This document shows, piece after piece, positions 9,560 through 18,034 of a stretch of DNA of 63,191 nt. The notes below the pieces were generated by a model. It was not told where the DNA came from, did no database searches, and was given only the letters and a program-made list of their open reading frames with translations. The translations under genes and the position numbers were made by a program. Source of the stretch: JAKPQD01 sp029572965 (lineage in GTDB: Bacteria > Bacteroidota > Bacteroidia > Bacteroidales > DTGW01); contig DAOSPF010000012.1 of assembly GCA_035374585.1 (NCBI GenBank), positions 1 through 63,191 of the forward strand, given 5' to 3'. Position 1 is the first letter of the stretch. The number at the start of each line of letters is the position of its first letter.

Positions 9560-10043
9560 ATGGACAACAACAAACTCATCCAAGTCGCAGCCGGATGCGG
9601 GCTACATTGCGGGGCTTGTTCACTATATATTGGTAGTACAGAGGCGCCTGAAAGGTTAAGAATTTTATCAGAACGAATGGGACAAACTCACTTGTTATGG
9701 CTGTAGAAGTGAGAAAAAGTCTGTTTTTTGTCAAAGTTGTAACTTTATTAAATGTTTGGATCAAAAAGGACTAGATTATTGTGGACAATGCAGCGATTAT
9801 CCTTGCGATGAATTAAAAGCGTTTCAGAAGGAAAGGCCACATCGTATTAATCTTTGGGATGATATGAAATGTCTTTTAGAAAAAGGCATTGAAAAATGGG
9901 ATTCTGAAGTTATGGATAAATATAAATGTCCTACTTGTGGCACCATAAACTCTTATGATCTCGTGTGCCGCAAATGTGGCCTAAAACCATCTTGCAAATT
10001 TGTTGAGACCAATTATCAGCAAATTGAGGCTGCTATGAAATAA
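9560..10043 (+). pseudogene. DUF3795 domain protein, frameshifted
   Basis: The ATG at 9560 opens a frame beginning MDNNKLIQVAAGCGLHCGAC, which stops at TAG 9704-9706. The frame one base over continues in perfect register with the family: LTCYGCRSEKKSVFCQSC, then the YCGQCSDYPCDELKAF motif, and runs to 10043. The switch lies between about 9665 and 9690 and needs one extra base removed (or two restored). The joined product would be about 160 residues with Cys pairs typical of DUF3795 (putative zinc-binding; unknown function). It is either a recent pseudogene or a sequencing indel. The C-terminal half alone contains a zinc-ribbon-like CPTCG-x9-CRKCG segment. Confidence 0.75.
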
Positions 10044-10135
10044 TATTTAGGCAAGTAAGGCTTATAATAAGTCTTTTAAAAAGAAAGTACTTACAAACAG
10101 CTTGAATTGTATATTTTTAAACCACACTATCCTGT

Positions 10136-10231
10136 TTACTTATGTTCAATGTGGCGCTTATAAAGCAATGTAATGACAATGCCAATTATTCCAATTAGGC
10201 ACAATACTCCAAAAAAATATAATGCAATCAT
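10136..10231 (-). CDS. 31-residue hydrophobic membrane peptide
   Basis: ATG at 10231 gives a 31-residue product with one transmembrane helix (ALYFFGVLCLIGIIGIVITL) and a basic/His C-terminal tail (YKRHIEHK). It begins five bases after the stop of the next upstream membrane ORF, so the two look like a bicistronic unit. I recall DUF6722-type proteins being followed by such tiny partners in Bacteroidota, but cannot confirm that here. Function unknown. Confidence 0.5.
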   Translation of the reverse strand: MIALYFFGVLCLIGIIGIVITLLYKRHIEHK

Positions 10232-10236
10232 TTTCT

Positions 10237-10431
10237 TTAATTTTTAATTGAAAGAAGTAAAAAACCCCAAATAGCAAATAAGAGTGTAGCCAATACTCCA
10301 ACTATCAAAACTAATAGTTTATTGTGGCTAATTTTCAGTACGACACTTAATACAACTCCTCCAAAAGTCAATTTTGAAACATCAATCAGATATTCCCCCA
10401 ATTATGTGGTCATATTTTTCTTTTCATCCAT
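10237..10431 (-). CDS. small two-helix membrane protein, DUF6722-like, with in-frame TAA after codon 9
   Basis: The ATG at 10431 reads nine codons and meets TAA at 10404-10402. The same frame resumes directly at TTG 10401 and encodes 54 residues (LGEYLIDVSKLTFGGVV... to LLLSIKN) with two hydrophobic helices. The pattern 'YLIDVSKLTFGGVVLS' resembles the DUF6722 family. Either TTG 10401 is the start, or a sense codon has become TAA. A TAAATTTG -7 box at 10436-10443 lies so close to the ATG that the transcript would start near it, so the TTG start is plausible. It is probably co-transcribed with the 31-residue ORF. Confidence 0.5.
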
Positions 10432-10535
10432 GTTACAAATTTACATCGTTTTAAAAACAATTCCTAAACTTTGTCAATGTGCCAAACTATGTGTTGCTTA
10501 TAATTTTGATGAAGTTTACTTTGTAATACTGCCCT

Positions 10536-11417
10536 TTATTTTTCCCCTTTCAATACCTTGAAAAGCTCAACTGTCTTCTTATTATCCTTAAAGCTGATAT
10601 AAATCGGGTATTCGTTCTTAGCCCGGATAAGCATATAAGGCCTTGAGCCGAGGTGTACAGATAGTTTTACGGTGTTACCATCGGTAAGACGGAAATAGCC
10701 TTTCAGGCGGTTGCCAAAAGCATAGCCATTGGTGCGCATGGAAATAGGCGGAATAACTTGAACTGTATCTATACTGGATATATCTGCAATATTAACTTTA
10801 TACCCATACATTCCGCTCAGTTCAAAAACATTGTTTTCAAATTTTGCTTTAGGTTCCTTGTTCCCCCAAAGGATAAACATGGTAACGATAAGCAAAGCGC
10901 TGGCTAAAATTGCCCAGTAAAGCAAATATCTTGAATTTGTTGGTATTTCGGCGTTGGTTTGGTGTAAATCATTGTTCAATTTGGAGTTGATATAGTTACT
11001 GACATTTACCGGCTGGTCTGTGCCAATGCGTACCACCGATTTGCGGTTTTTGAATTTCACTTCAATGGCATCTAAGCCCGAAACATTATAAAGCCAGCCA
11101 TTGGGCAGCATCTTTATGCCTATCCCATGTATAAAAGAATTGCGCACGGGCTTAACTGACTCTATTTCGGAAAGCAGATATGACTTGCTGATCAATCCGA
11201 AACCTAAGCTAAAAGAAAGCCGTTCATCTGTTACCGTAATGGTAAGTTTATGAAATAAGCCAAGGCAAACGACAAATAAAAGTACAGAAGGCAATAAAAC
11301 ATATTTTGACGGGTCGTCAAAACCAATATAAAAGAGAATCCCCGTAAAAAGCAAAATAAACGACCCAAAAAGCACAATCATAAAAGTGCCTCGTTGGGTG
11401 AATGTTTTCTGGTCCAT
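10536..11417 (-). CDS. membrane protein with two PH-like domains
   Basis: 293 residues. Two transmembrane helices (residues about 12-30 and 40-57) precede a soluble domain starting LTITVTDERLSFSLGFGL, reminiscent of bacterial PH domains (bPH). A third helix (168-186, LYWAILASALLIVTMFILW) leads to a second similar beta-rich domain (GYKVNIADISSIDTV, GNRLKGYFRLTDGNTVKL). That layout matches membrane-anchored bPH proteins of unknown role. I do not recognise a precise family. It stands alone, divergent from the DUF5686-type gene. Confidence 0.65.
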   Translation of the reverse strand: MDQKTFTQRGTFMIVLFGSFILLFTGILFYIGFDDPSKYVLLPSVLLFVVCLGLFHKLTITVTDERLSFSLGFGLISKSYLLSEIESVKPVRNSFIHGIGIKMLPNGWLYNVSGLDAIEVKFKNRKSVVRIGTDQPVNVSNYINSKLNNDLHQTNAEIPTNSRYLLYWAILASALLIVTMFILWGNKEPKAKFENNVFELSGMYGYKVNIADISSIDTVQVIPPISMRTNGYAFGNRLKGYFRLTDGNTVKLSVHLGSRPYMLIRAKNEYPIYISFKDNKKTVELFKVLKGEK

Positions 11418-11617
11418 GATTTGTATAGTTTATGTGATAAAAGTAATTTTTAGTTCATTAAAACAAAATATGATGCAATTATTTTTGTATAAATTTTTTA
11501 GTGGTTTAAGGTGCAGATGTTGTCAGTTTACCGGGAATATTGTCTGTTTTACCATTTTTTAGCTTGAAATGAAATTATATGCATTACATTTACGCCCTGT
11601 TTGCCTTTTACCATTAC

Positions 11618-14071
11618 ATGAACCAATGTTTGCATAAAAAACTATATACTTTCATTGTATTTGTTTGCTTGTCTTCTTTGCTATCGGGGCAAATGACCCG
11701 TATAAAAGGCATAGTGCGTGATGCCGAAACTGGCGAGCCTATTCCTTATGCCTCTGTTTATGTCAAAAATACCCCTTTGGTTGTATTTACTAATGATTCT
11801 GGGGCTTATGTATTTGAAACAAGGCAGAAAATTAATGCTATTTCGGTTTCATTTTTAGGGTACAAAGAAGCCACCGAAGAAGTGGACAAAGGCATTACAC
11901 AAATCATCAACTTTGATTTGGAGCCCAACGTTACGGTGTTTGAAGATGTAGTGGTTCGCCCTGGTGAGAACCCTGCTCACCGTATTTTGAGGGCTATTGA
12001 TAAAAACAGAAATCGAAACAGTTTAAGATTGAATAATATTCAGCGCAATCAGTACAGCAAAATACAGATTTCGTTGAACAATATTGATGAAAAGTTTAAA
12101 AACCGAAAAATCCTCCAACCTTTCAAGTTTGTTTTTGACAATGTGGACACCAATGCCATCACGGGCAATGTGTATTTGCCAATTATGATTGCCGAATCTT
12201 CTATTGACCATTATTCACAAAACGACCCTTCGTTTAAGAAAGACATTGTCAGGGCTACCAAAATTTCTGGTATCCAGGACGAAACTATTATCAACTTTTT
12301 TGGTGGGCTCAACCAAAGCTTTGATGTTTACTCCAGTTATATGGATTTATATACCGAGTCGGGCTTTATCAGCCCTATTGCAGATAATGGGCTTTTGTTT
12401 TACAAGTATTATCTGCTCGATAGCGCTGTCAGGGCCGGGCACAAATGCTACCACATTAGTTTTAAGCCCCGGCGTAAGCAAGAACGTACATTTTTTGGCG
12501 ATTTCTGGGTAGCCGACTCTTCTTTTGCTTTGCAGTCAATGACTATGCGCCTCAACCCTCAGGCAAATGTCAACTTTATTACCGATTTGTATGCCGAATA
12601 TTCTTTTTATCCCGAAAATGATTCGTTGTGGCCTATACGGAGTGAATTTATTCAGATGGACTTTAACCTGGCCGAAATGAAACGTGTTAAAGGGGTACAG
12701 GGAAAAAAGACAGTTATATACTCCAATTATAAAATAGACAAGCCCATTCCAAAAGAAATATTTGATGTTTCAAAGGATGCCGAGAAGCTTGATTCTTTGA
12801 CCAACAGCTCTCAAATAGATACTTTAAGGCCTGTACAACTTTCAAAATCGGAACAAACGATTTATGGAATGGTGGACTCTATCAAAAACGTGCCAGCCTT
12901 TAAAACTACGTATAACACCATCCGTACCATTGTTGAAGCCCATTATTCTTTCGAGAAATTTAAAATTGGCCCATATTTTTCGTTATATAGCTACAACAGG
13001 GTAGAAGGACACCGTTTCAGGATTGGTGGGGTTACTAACCAAAATTTCAGCAAACGCATGAGGGCCAACGGCTATGTTGCTTATGGCACTGACGATAAGG
13101 AATACAAGTATTTTGCCAACATGCACTATGTTGTTTCCAGAATCCCCTATACGCGCATTACAGCGCTGTACCGCCACGATATGAGCCAGATATACCTTGC
13201 CCCGGGCGAATTGCTCAACGAAAACATTGTGTCGTCTTTTATCCGCCGCTATGACTTTAAAAAGCTGCAAATGATAGACAACGCCAGCTTTAACATCGAA
13301 AGTGACATAGCCAGTTCATTGTCCGTTATTTTGGGAACAAACTACTTTAAGGTTGATGCCGGCAAATATATTCCATTTGTAAAGCCCGATTCATCAGAGG
13401 TGAAATCAATTAATACCGGTGAAATTTTTACTAACATTCACTTTGAAATAGGGCAGAAGTTTTTTACCACAAAATATAAGCGTTTTAGGATGCAAAACGA
13501 AATGCCTGCTTTTGACCTGAACCTGACCGCAGGTATTAAGGGGATGTACAAAGGCGAGTATGACTACCTGAAAACTTCACTTACATATAGCCAATACCTG
13601 AAAACCAACCCTTTCGGGTATAACAAATATTCGGTAGAAGTTGGCAAGATATTTGGCAAAGTGCCATGGCCGTTGCTTAATGTGTTTAAAGGAAGCGAAA
13701 CTTACGGGTTTGAGCCCAACGGGTTTAACATGATGAACTATTATGAGTTTGTAGCCAATGAATATCTTAAAATAATCTCGGAGCAACACTTTCAAGGCAT
13801 ATTTTTCAACTATGTCCCATTGTTGCGAAAGCTGAAACTTCGCGAAGTGGCTACATGTAAGGCTGTTATCGGGCACCTCAACTATAAGCCAGAGATGATG
13901 CTGCTGCCCTCATACATGTACGGGCTGCACCAGCCTTATGTTGAATTGGGTGTGGGGGTCGAAAATATCTTCAAATTTTTCCGAATAGATGCCTTGTGGC
14001 GCCTTAGCTACTGGAATAACCCTGATATAGAGAAGTTTGGCATCAGGCTAAGCTTACAGTTTATTTTGTAA
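11618..14071 (+). CDS. DUF5686 / carboxypeptidase-regulatory-like outer-membrane protein
   Basis: About 817 residues from the ATG at 11618; an upstream in-frame ATG at 11579 would place 13 residues before the signal peptide (MNQCLHKKLYTFIVFVCLSS). After cleavage comes a carboxypeptidase-regulatory-like beta-sandwich (residues about 28-105: GIVRDAETGEPIPYASVYVKN) of the kind found on TonB-dependent receptors. The rest matches DUF5686: 'NPAHRILRAI' and a long C-terminal region of amphipathic strands ending GIRLSLQFIL, consistent with an outer-membrane barrel with a terminal aromatic/hydrophobic residue. Function is unknown; it is very common in Bacteroidota. Confidence 0.85.
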   Translation: MNQCLHKKLYTFIVFVCLSSLLSGQMTRIKGIVRDAETGEPIPYASVYVKNTPLVVFTNDSGAYVFETRQKINAISVSFLGYKEATEEVDKGITQIINFDLEPNVTVFEDVVVRPGENPAHRILRAIDKNRNRNSLRLNNIQRNQYSKIQISLNNIDEKFKNRKILQPFKFVFDNVDTNAITGNVYLPIMIAESSIDHYSQNDPSFKKDIVRATKISGIQDETIINFFGGLNQSFDVYSSYMDLYTESGFISPIADNGLLFYKYYLLDSAVRAGHKCYHISFKPRRKQERTFFGDFWVADSSFALQSMTMRLNPQANVNFITDLYAEYSFYPENDSLWPIRSEFIQMDFNLAEMKRVKGVQGKKTVIYSNYKIDKPIPKEIFDVSKDAEKLDSLTNSSQIDTLRPVQLSKSEQTIYGMVDSIKNVPAFKTTYNTIRTIVEAHYSFEKFKIGPYFSLYSYNRVEGHRFRIGGVTNQNFSKRMRANGYVAYGTDDKEYKYFANMHYVVSRIPYTRITALYRHDMSQIYLAPGELLNENIVSSFIRRYDFKKLQMIDNASFNIESDIASSLSVILGTNYFKVDAGKYIPFVKPDSSEVKSINTGEIFTNIHFEIGQKFFTTKYKRFRMQNEMPAFDLNLTAGIKGMYKGEYDYLKTSLTYSQYLKTNPFGYNKYSVEVGKIFGKVPWPLLNVFKGSETYGFEPNGFNMMNYYEFVANEYLKIISEQHFQGIFFNYVPLLRKLKLREVATCKAVIGHLNYKPEMMLLPSYMYGLHQPYVELGVGVENIFKFFRIDALWRLSYWNNPDIEKFGIRLSLQFIL

Positions 14072-14191
14072 TCAGTTTTAAATTCCTGTTTTAGCTCTTT
14101 TACCCAGGTAAAAAACCATTTCGCCGTTTTTATGTTTAAGGAAAGTACAATAATAGCAACCTTTGCCTCGAAATAAATTCTTTTTACAAAC

Positions 14192-15331
14192 ATGAAAAGC
14201 AAAAGGCTTATGATCATATTTCTTTTATCAGTGCCTTCATTGATAATAATTGGCATATTATTTATGCAGCAAAAGGCTTTTGGACAACAACCCAAAGAAG
14301 AGCGCCTTCAAAAAATCCTGCTCTCGCCTAATTATAAAGACGGCAAATTCCAAAATATGGAAGAAACACCTGTTATGAGCGAAGAAGGTATGACTTATAA
14401 ATTTTTATTTGAAATGTTCAAAAGACACAAAAATACTAAGCCATCTCTGCCTATTCCTTCTGTAAAGGTTGACTTAAAACAATTAGTTGGCGGCAGCACT
14501 GATATAGTATGGTTTGGGCACTCTTCATATCTGATCAGGACAAATAAAACAAACATATTGGTTGACCCGATATTTAGTAAAAAGGCATCACCCGTGTCTT
14601 TTGCCGGGGTAAGCAGTTTTGAAGGTTCATTGCCTTATGCTGCTGCCGATATGCCCGATATCGACATTATGGTTATCACCCACGACCATTACGACCACAT
14701 GGACTATAAGACAATCATGGCATTGAAAGACCGTGTAAAATTCTTTGTTTGTCCGTTAGGGGCAGGGCAACATCTGGACAAATGGGGTATTGCTAAAAGC
14801 AAAATCATTGAACTCGACTGGTGGGAAGGCAAAGAAATAGTTCCCGGTATCATGCTTACAGCTACTCCTGCCCGTCACTTTTCAGGCCGTGGACTTGTCC
14901 GTAACAAAACGCTTTGGGCTTCATTTGTGCTGAAAACTGATATTTTGCAGATATTTATTGGCGGCGACTCAGGATATGGCAAGCATTTTAAGGCTATTGG
15001 CGAAAAGTTTGGGGCATTTGACATAGCAATGCTCGAATGTGGGCAGTACAACAAATTCTGGCCATACATACACAGTATGCCTGAAGAGACTGCATTAGCT
15101 GCTAAAGACCTTAATACAAAGGTGCTAATGCCTGTACATTGGGGAAAATTTAAACTTGCCATGCATCCCTGGTACGAACCTGTTATGCGTGTTGGGGCCA
15201 AGGCTGCCGAACTTCATATACCTATTGTTACGCCTGTTATTGGGAAGCCTTTTATTCTTGAAAATATTGTGAATGAACCACTTTGGGTAAATGAATTGTT
15301 GAAAAACGATAATAATGTGACGTTAAATTAA
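14192..15331 (+). CDS. metallo-beta-lactamase-fold hydrolase, NAPE-PLD/UlaG-like
   Basis: 379 residues. The N-terminal hydrophobic helix (residues 7-27) is a signal anchor or signal peptide. The metal-binding HxHxDH motif occurs as THDHYDHMDY, preceded by the WFGHSSYLI strand typical of this group. Further ligands are in TPARHFSGRG, GGDSGYGKHF and PVHWGKFKLAMHPW. Relatives hydrolyse phosphodiester or lactone bonds (for example N-acyl-phosphatidylethanolamine phospholipase D); the substrate here is not evident. Its TAA stop overlaps the TAA stop of the opposing gene in the shared bases TTAA at 15328-15331. Confidence 0.85.
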   Translation: MKSKRLMIIFLLSVPSLIIIGILFMQQKAFGQQPKEERLQKILLSPNYKDGKFQNMEETPVMSEEGMTYKFLFEMFKRHKNTKPSLPIPSVKVDLKQLVGGSTDIVWFGHSSYLIRTNKTNILVDPIFSKKASPVSFAGVSSFEGSLPYAAADMPDIDIMVITHDHYDHMDYKTIMALKDRVKFFVCPLGAGQHLDKWGIAKSKIIELDWWEGKEIVPGIMLTATPARHFSGRGLVRNKTLWASFVLKTDILQIFIGGDSGYGKHFKAIGEKFGAFDIAMLECGQYNKFWPYIHSMPEETALAAKDLNTKVLMPVHWGKFKLAMHPWYEPVMRVGAKAAELHIPIVTPVIGKPFILENIVNEPLWVNELLKNDNNVTLN

Positions 15332-15696
15332 GGATTCTTCTTGTTCGCACTTTTCTTGAGCTCTTTTTGTTCTTGGGGAAACAAGGTAAAGCCATATTTC
15401 TGTGCCACTTTTTCGATGGCAATAATGGCAAAGCTCGATCCAGGAATAGCTTGCAGGCCTATCAACGCCAGAGCCTTTCCCAGGTCAACTGATTGGCCTT
15501 TCAGGAATTGTACTTCTTCGGGTGTCACATCTTTTCCTTTCAACATCTTCAATAGAATCTTTGATGCAATCTTGGTTTCCTCTGACTCCCGTTTAAAAGC
15601 CCTCCCAACACTCTTTATCCAGCTCCAGGTAACAATGGCTTTGGTTAAAATGAAGATTTTTAGTTTTTGAAGAAGTTGGGACAATTGAAAAATCAT
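15328..15696 (-). CDS. small protein resembling a LETM1-like domain
   Basis: 122 residues, mostly helical and basic. The segment KILLKMLKGKDVTPEEVQFLKGQSVDLGKALALIGLQAIPGSS... followed by EKVAQKYGFTLFPQEQKE resembles short Bacteroidota proteins with a LETM1-type helical domain and a central hydrophobic stretch (about residues 72-92) that may insert in the membrane. Its ATG overlaps the stop of the acetyltransferase gene as ATGA (15693-15696), showing translational coupling. Family assignment is from memory of sequence patterns and is moderate at best. Confidence 0.55.
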   Translation of the reverse strand: MIFQLSQLLQKLKIFILTKAIVTWSWIKSVGRAFKRESEETKIASKILLKMLKGKDVTPEEVQFLKGQSVDLGKALALIGLQAIPGSSFAIIAIEKVAQKYGFTLFPQEQKELKKSANKKNP

Positions 15697-16322
15697 AAAT
15701 GAGTTAATTTGTCAACATTTCCATTGAGAATGTGGGGAAGATTGCTTTTAATTTTATCTTCGTCCCAGTTCCACCATTGTATATCTAATAGCTTTTTAAT
15801 TACCTGTTCAGAAAAGCGTTTTTTTATCACTTTTGCTGGTATCCCGCCTACGATTGAATAAGGAGGTACATCCTTTGTGACCACTGCCCGTGTTGCAACT
15901 ATTGCCCCGTCTCCTATTTGTACACCCTGCATTATTACTGCTTCGTAACCTATCCAAACATCATTTCCAATAATAATATCGCCTTCATTATCCCATGCAT
16001 CTGTTACTTTATTACGTTCCAAACCCCATTCTTCCCAAAAAAGAGGGAATGGATAAGTGGAAAGTGATGACATCCTATGATTTCCTGATGTAAACATGAA
16101 TTTTGCCCCACAAGCAATGGAACAATATTTCCCAATTTTCAACTTGTCGTTATTTATTGGATAATGGTATAAAACATTATTGTTTTCAAATTGGGTTGGG
16201 TCATTTACAAAATCATTATACATCGTGTATTCTCCGACTATGATATTGGGCTTTGTAATTGTAGGCCTCAGATATACGGTTTCTTTATCACCCTTTCTGG
16301 GATATACTTCGTTACTATTCAT
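15693..16322 (-). CDS. Vat/CatB-like xenobiotic O-acetyltransferase
   Basis: 209 residues. It is a hexapeptide-repeat acetyltransferase of the XAT class. The N-terminal PTITKPNIIVGEYTMYN, the loop SGNHRMSSLSTYPF and the DIIIGNDVWIGYEAVIMQGV coil closely follow streptogramin A acetyltransferases (Vat). His82 in GNHRM falls where the catalytic His of Vat enzymes sits. The C-terminal FSEQVIKKLLDIQWWNWDED helix is also typical. Such enzymes transfer acetyl from acetyl-CoA to a hydroxyl of group A streptogramins or chloramphenicol, but chromosomal relatives may have other substrates. It is coupled to the downstream LETM1-like gene and lies 44 bp after the two-helix membrane protein gene. Confidence 0.8.
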   Translation of the reverse strand: MNSNEVYPRKGDKETVYLRPTITKPNIIVGEYTMYNDFVNDPTQFENNNVLYHYPINNDKLKIGKYCSIACGAKFMFTSGNHRMSSLSTYPFPLFWEEWGLERNKVTDAWDNEGDIIIGNDVWIGYEAVIMQGVQIGDGAIVATRAVVTKDVPPYSIVGGIPAKVIKKRFSEQVIKKLLDIQWWNWDEDKIKSNLPHILNGNVDKLTHL

Positions 16323-16366
16323 TTCCAGATTTTAAAGATTATTCTATACTTATCAGAAATACGGTA

Positions 16367-16732
16367 TTAACTTTTGTATATTTCAAATAACAGCCCTAAA
16401 ATCCTTATTTTCTCGTTTATCTTATTATAAACTGAGTAGCAAGATGCCGAAAGAAAAAACAAACCAGAAAAAATTAGGGTAAAATTGTTAAACTTTGAAA
16501 CACTGATATTGTTCTGAAAGCTAATCAATGCAAAAATAAGAATTAATGTACATGCTGATATAAATATAAAATAAGCATATTTCGTTCTTTTTGATTCTCG
16601 TTTCAGTTTCTGAAACTCGCTATGCCAATCAATATTGGCCAGTTTAGTTTCAGTTGCTTCTATTGATAATCCGCAAAGCTTTGAATACTGTGCAATCAAC
16701 ATTTCTTTAATTTTATCAATCTTGGGGTTCAT
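16367..16732 (-). CDS. two-helix membrane protein of unknown function
   Basis: 121 residues. An amphipathic cytosolic N-terminal half (residues 1-55, charged, 'KLKRESKRTK') is followed by two transmembrane helices (about 53-71 YFIFISACTLILIFALISF and 82-101 FTLIFSGLFFLSASCYSVY) and a short C-terminal helix. The helix-2TM-helix outline resembles small membrane effectors of conflict systems such as SLATT proteins, but I see no diagnostic motif. Its ATG overlaps the TGA of the 35-residue ORF (ATGA at 16729-16732), placing it in the Fic operon. Confidence 0.6.
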   Translation of the reverse strand: MNPKIDKIKEMLIAQYSKLCGLSIEATETKLANIDWHSEFQKLKRESKRTKYAYFIFISACTLILIFALISFQNNISVSKFNNFTLIFSGLFFLSASCYSVYNKINEKIRILGLLFEIYKS

Positions 16733-16836
16733 AGATTAGTTTTTATAAAGGGTTTAACGTAAAAAAATTCGTCAGGAGTTTCATCTGTAAATAGTAATGA
16801 AATGTGTCGGCCTTCGTGGTTGATTTCATTTTTCAT
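16729..16836 (-). CDS. 35-residue ORF bridging fic and the membrane-protein gene
   Basis: ATG at 16836 to TGA at 16729 encodes 35 residues (MKNEINHEGRHISLLFTDET then PDEFFYVKPFIKTNL). Its start overlaps the fic stop as ATGA, and its stop overlaps the next gene's start as ATGA. Two such overlaps on one short frame argue strongly that it is translated. No family recognised. It could be a small partner or inhibitor, or the relic of a longer gene. Confidence 0.55.
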   Translation of the reverse strand: MKNEINHEGRHISLLFTDETPDEFFYVKPFIKTNL

Positions 16837-17957
16837 CGAAACAGTTTAATATAATTATCAAAAACGTACATACGACTTCTTTGTCCGCCAGTCACCTCTT
16901 TTAGAATATCCATTTTTTCTAAATCGGAAATTAACTTGTATGATGAAGGCATTGAAATATCGGCTATTTCATGGATTTTGTCTGCATTTAAAACTGGCCG
17001 TTTATATAAATAATCAACAATTTTTTTAGCCTTTGCGGCCCTGCTACCTAAACTTTGCAAGTTAACTTCTGTCTTTTTTTGCAATTGAAGTATATTGTCA
17101 AAAGTTTCAATTCCATTTTTTGCAGTTTCGATAATACCTACCAAAAAAAACTTATACCATTGATTTAGATCACTTTTATCCCTTACTATTGTGAGATTAT
17201 CATAGTATAAGGCCCTATTTTTCTCAAAAAAATCGGATAGATATAGAATGGGTTTTTGCAGAATCCCTTTGCTTACTAAGTATAATGGAATTAACAATCT
17301 TCCTACCCTGCCATTTCCATCAAGAAAAGGGTGGATTGTCTCAAATTGATAGTGTACTAATCCTATCTTTAATAATTCGGGCAAAAATAGTTCTTCATTA
17401 TGTAAAAATTTTTCAATATCACTCATTAGCTCAGGCACAGAGGTATGTACTGGTGGTATAAAAATAGCATCATTAATTGTTGCTCCTCCAATCCAGTTTT
17501 GACTAATTCGAAATTCTCCCGGTTGTTTTTTCTCGCCTCTTACTCCTTGTAAAAGTACTTTATGGGTCTCTCGAATTAACCTTGAAGAAAAAGGCAATTT
17601 TTCTAATTCCGAAATCGCCCATTCCATAGCTTTTATATAGTTCTGAACCTCTTCCCAATCATCTCTTTTTTCCATTGGAATATCTTCTTTATCTAGTAGA
17701 GCTTCATCCATGTTTGTTTGTGTTCCCTCAATTTTACTACTCTGAGTGGCTTCTTTTAAAACATGCATGCTAATAAATAAATCTATGTTGGGAATGTATT
17801 TAGAATACATATCCAATCTGCCTAATTCCCTATCTGCCTGGCTCAACAATTGCATTACCTCCATATTGTCAATATGCAGTTGCCTATTGATAAATTCAGG
17901 TTGAAAGCTTTTGTAATATCCCTGACTGATATATTGTCCAGATTTAAAATTTTTCAC
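16833..17957 (-). CDS. fic: Fic-domain protein with N-terminal inhibitory helix and C-terminal winged helix
   Basis: 374 residues from GTG at 17957 (encoding MKNFKSGQYISQGYYKSF); the TTG further upstream lies inside the -7 box and cannot be the start. A Fic_N domain leads into the inhibitory motif S-x3-E-G (SSKIEG, residues about 74-79), making this a class II Fic with its own autoinhibitory helix. The catalytic loop is HPFLDGNGRVGR, the complete HPFx(D/E)GNGRxxR motif for AMP transfer to hydroxyl side chains of target proteins. The last 70 residues (KIVDYLYKRPVLNADKIHEIAD...SYKLISDLEKM) form a winged-helix DNA-binding domain. It is the first gene of a five-gene operon. Confidence 0.9.
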   Translation of the reverse strand: MKNFKSGQYISQGYYKSFQPEFINRQLHIDNMEVMQLLSQADRELGRLDMYSKYIPNIDLFISMHVLKEATQSSKIEGTQTNMDEALLDKEDIPMEKRDDWEEVQNYIKAMEWAISELEKLPFSSRLIRETHKVLLQGVRGEKKQPGEFRISQNWIGGATINDAIFIPPVHTSVPELMSDIEKFLHNEELFLPELLKIGLVHYQFETIHPFLDGNGRVGRLLIPLYLVSKGILQKPILYLSDFFEKNRALYYDNLTIVRDKSDLNQWYKFFLVGIIETAKNGIETFDNILQLQKKTEVNLQSLGSRAAKAKKIVDYLYKRPVLNADKIHEIADISMPSSYKLISDLEKMDILKEVTGGQRSRMYVFDNYIKLFR

Positions 17958-17972
17958 TGTTAAAATTTTAAA

Positions 17973-18034
17973 CAAAGTTATATCTTATTTAAGATTTTGA
18001 CAATTTTCTTAAATAAGAGTTTTCTTAACTTAAG
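17973..18034 (-). promoter_or_regulatory. fic promoter overlapped by three palindromic operator-like sites
   Basis: On the minus strand a -33 TTG (18001-18003) is separated by 20 bp from -7 TAACTTTG (17973-17980), 16 bp before the GTG start. Three related palindromes cover it: ATCTTATTTAAGAT (17982-17995), TCTTAAATAAGA (18007-18018) and CTTAACTTAAG (18024-18034). Sites one and two also form an 11-bp inverted repeat. They are probable binding sites for the winged-helix domain of Fic itself. From 18035 to 18229 I see no supported gene. Confidence 0.6.

Noticed and set aside
10322..10561. 79-codon open frame on the plus strand
   Set aside because: It opposes the two-helix membrane ORF and the end of the PH-like gene, has low-complexity sequence and no family pattern.
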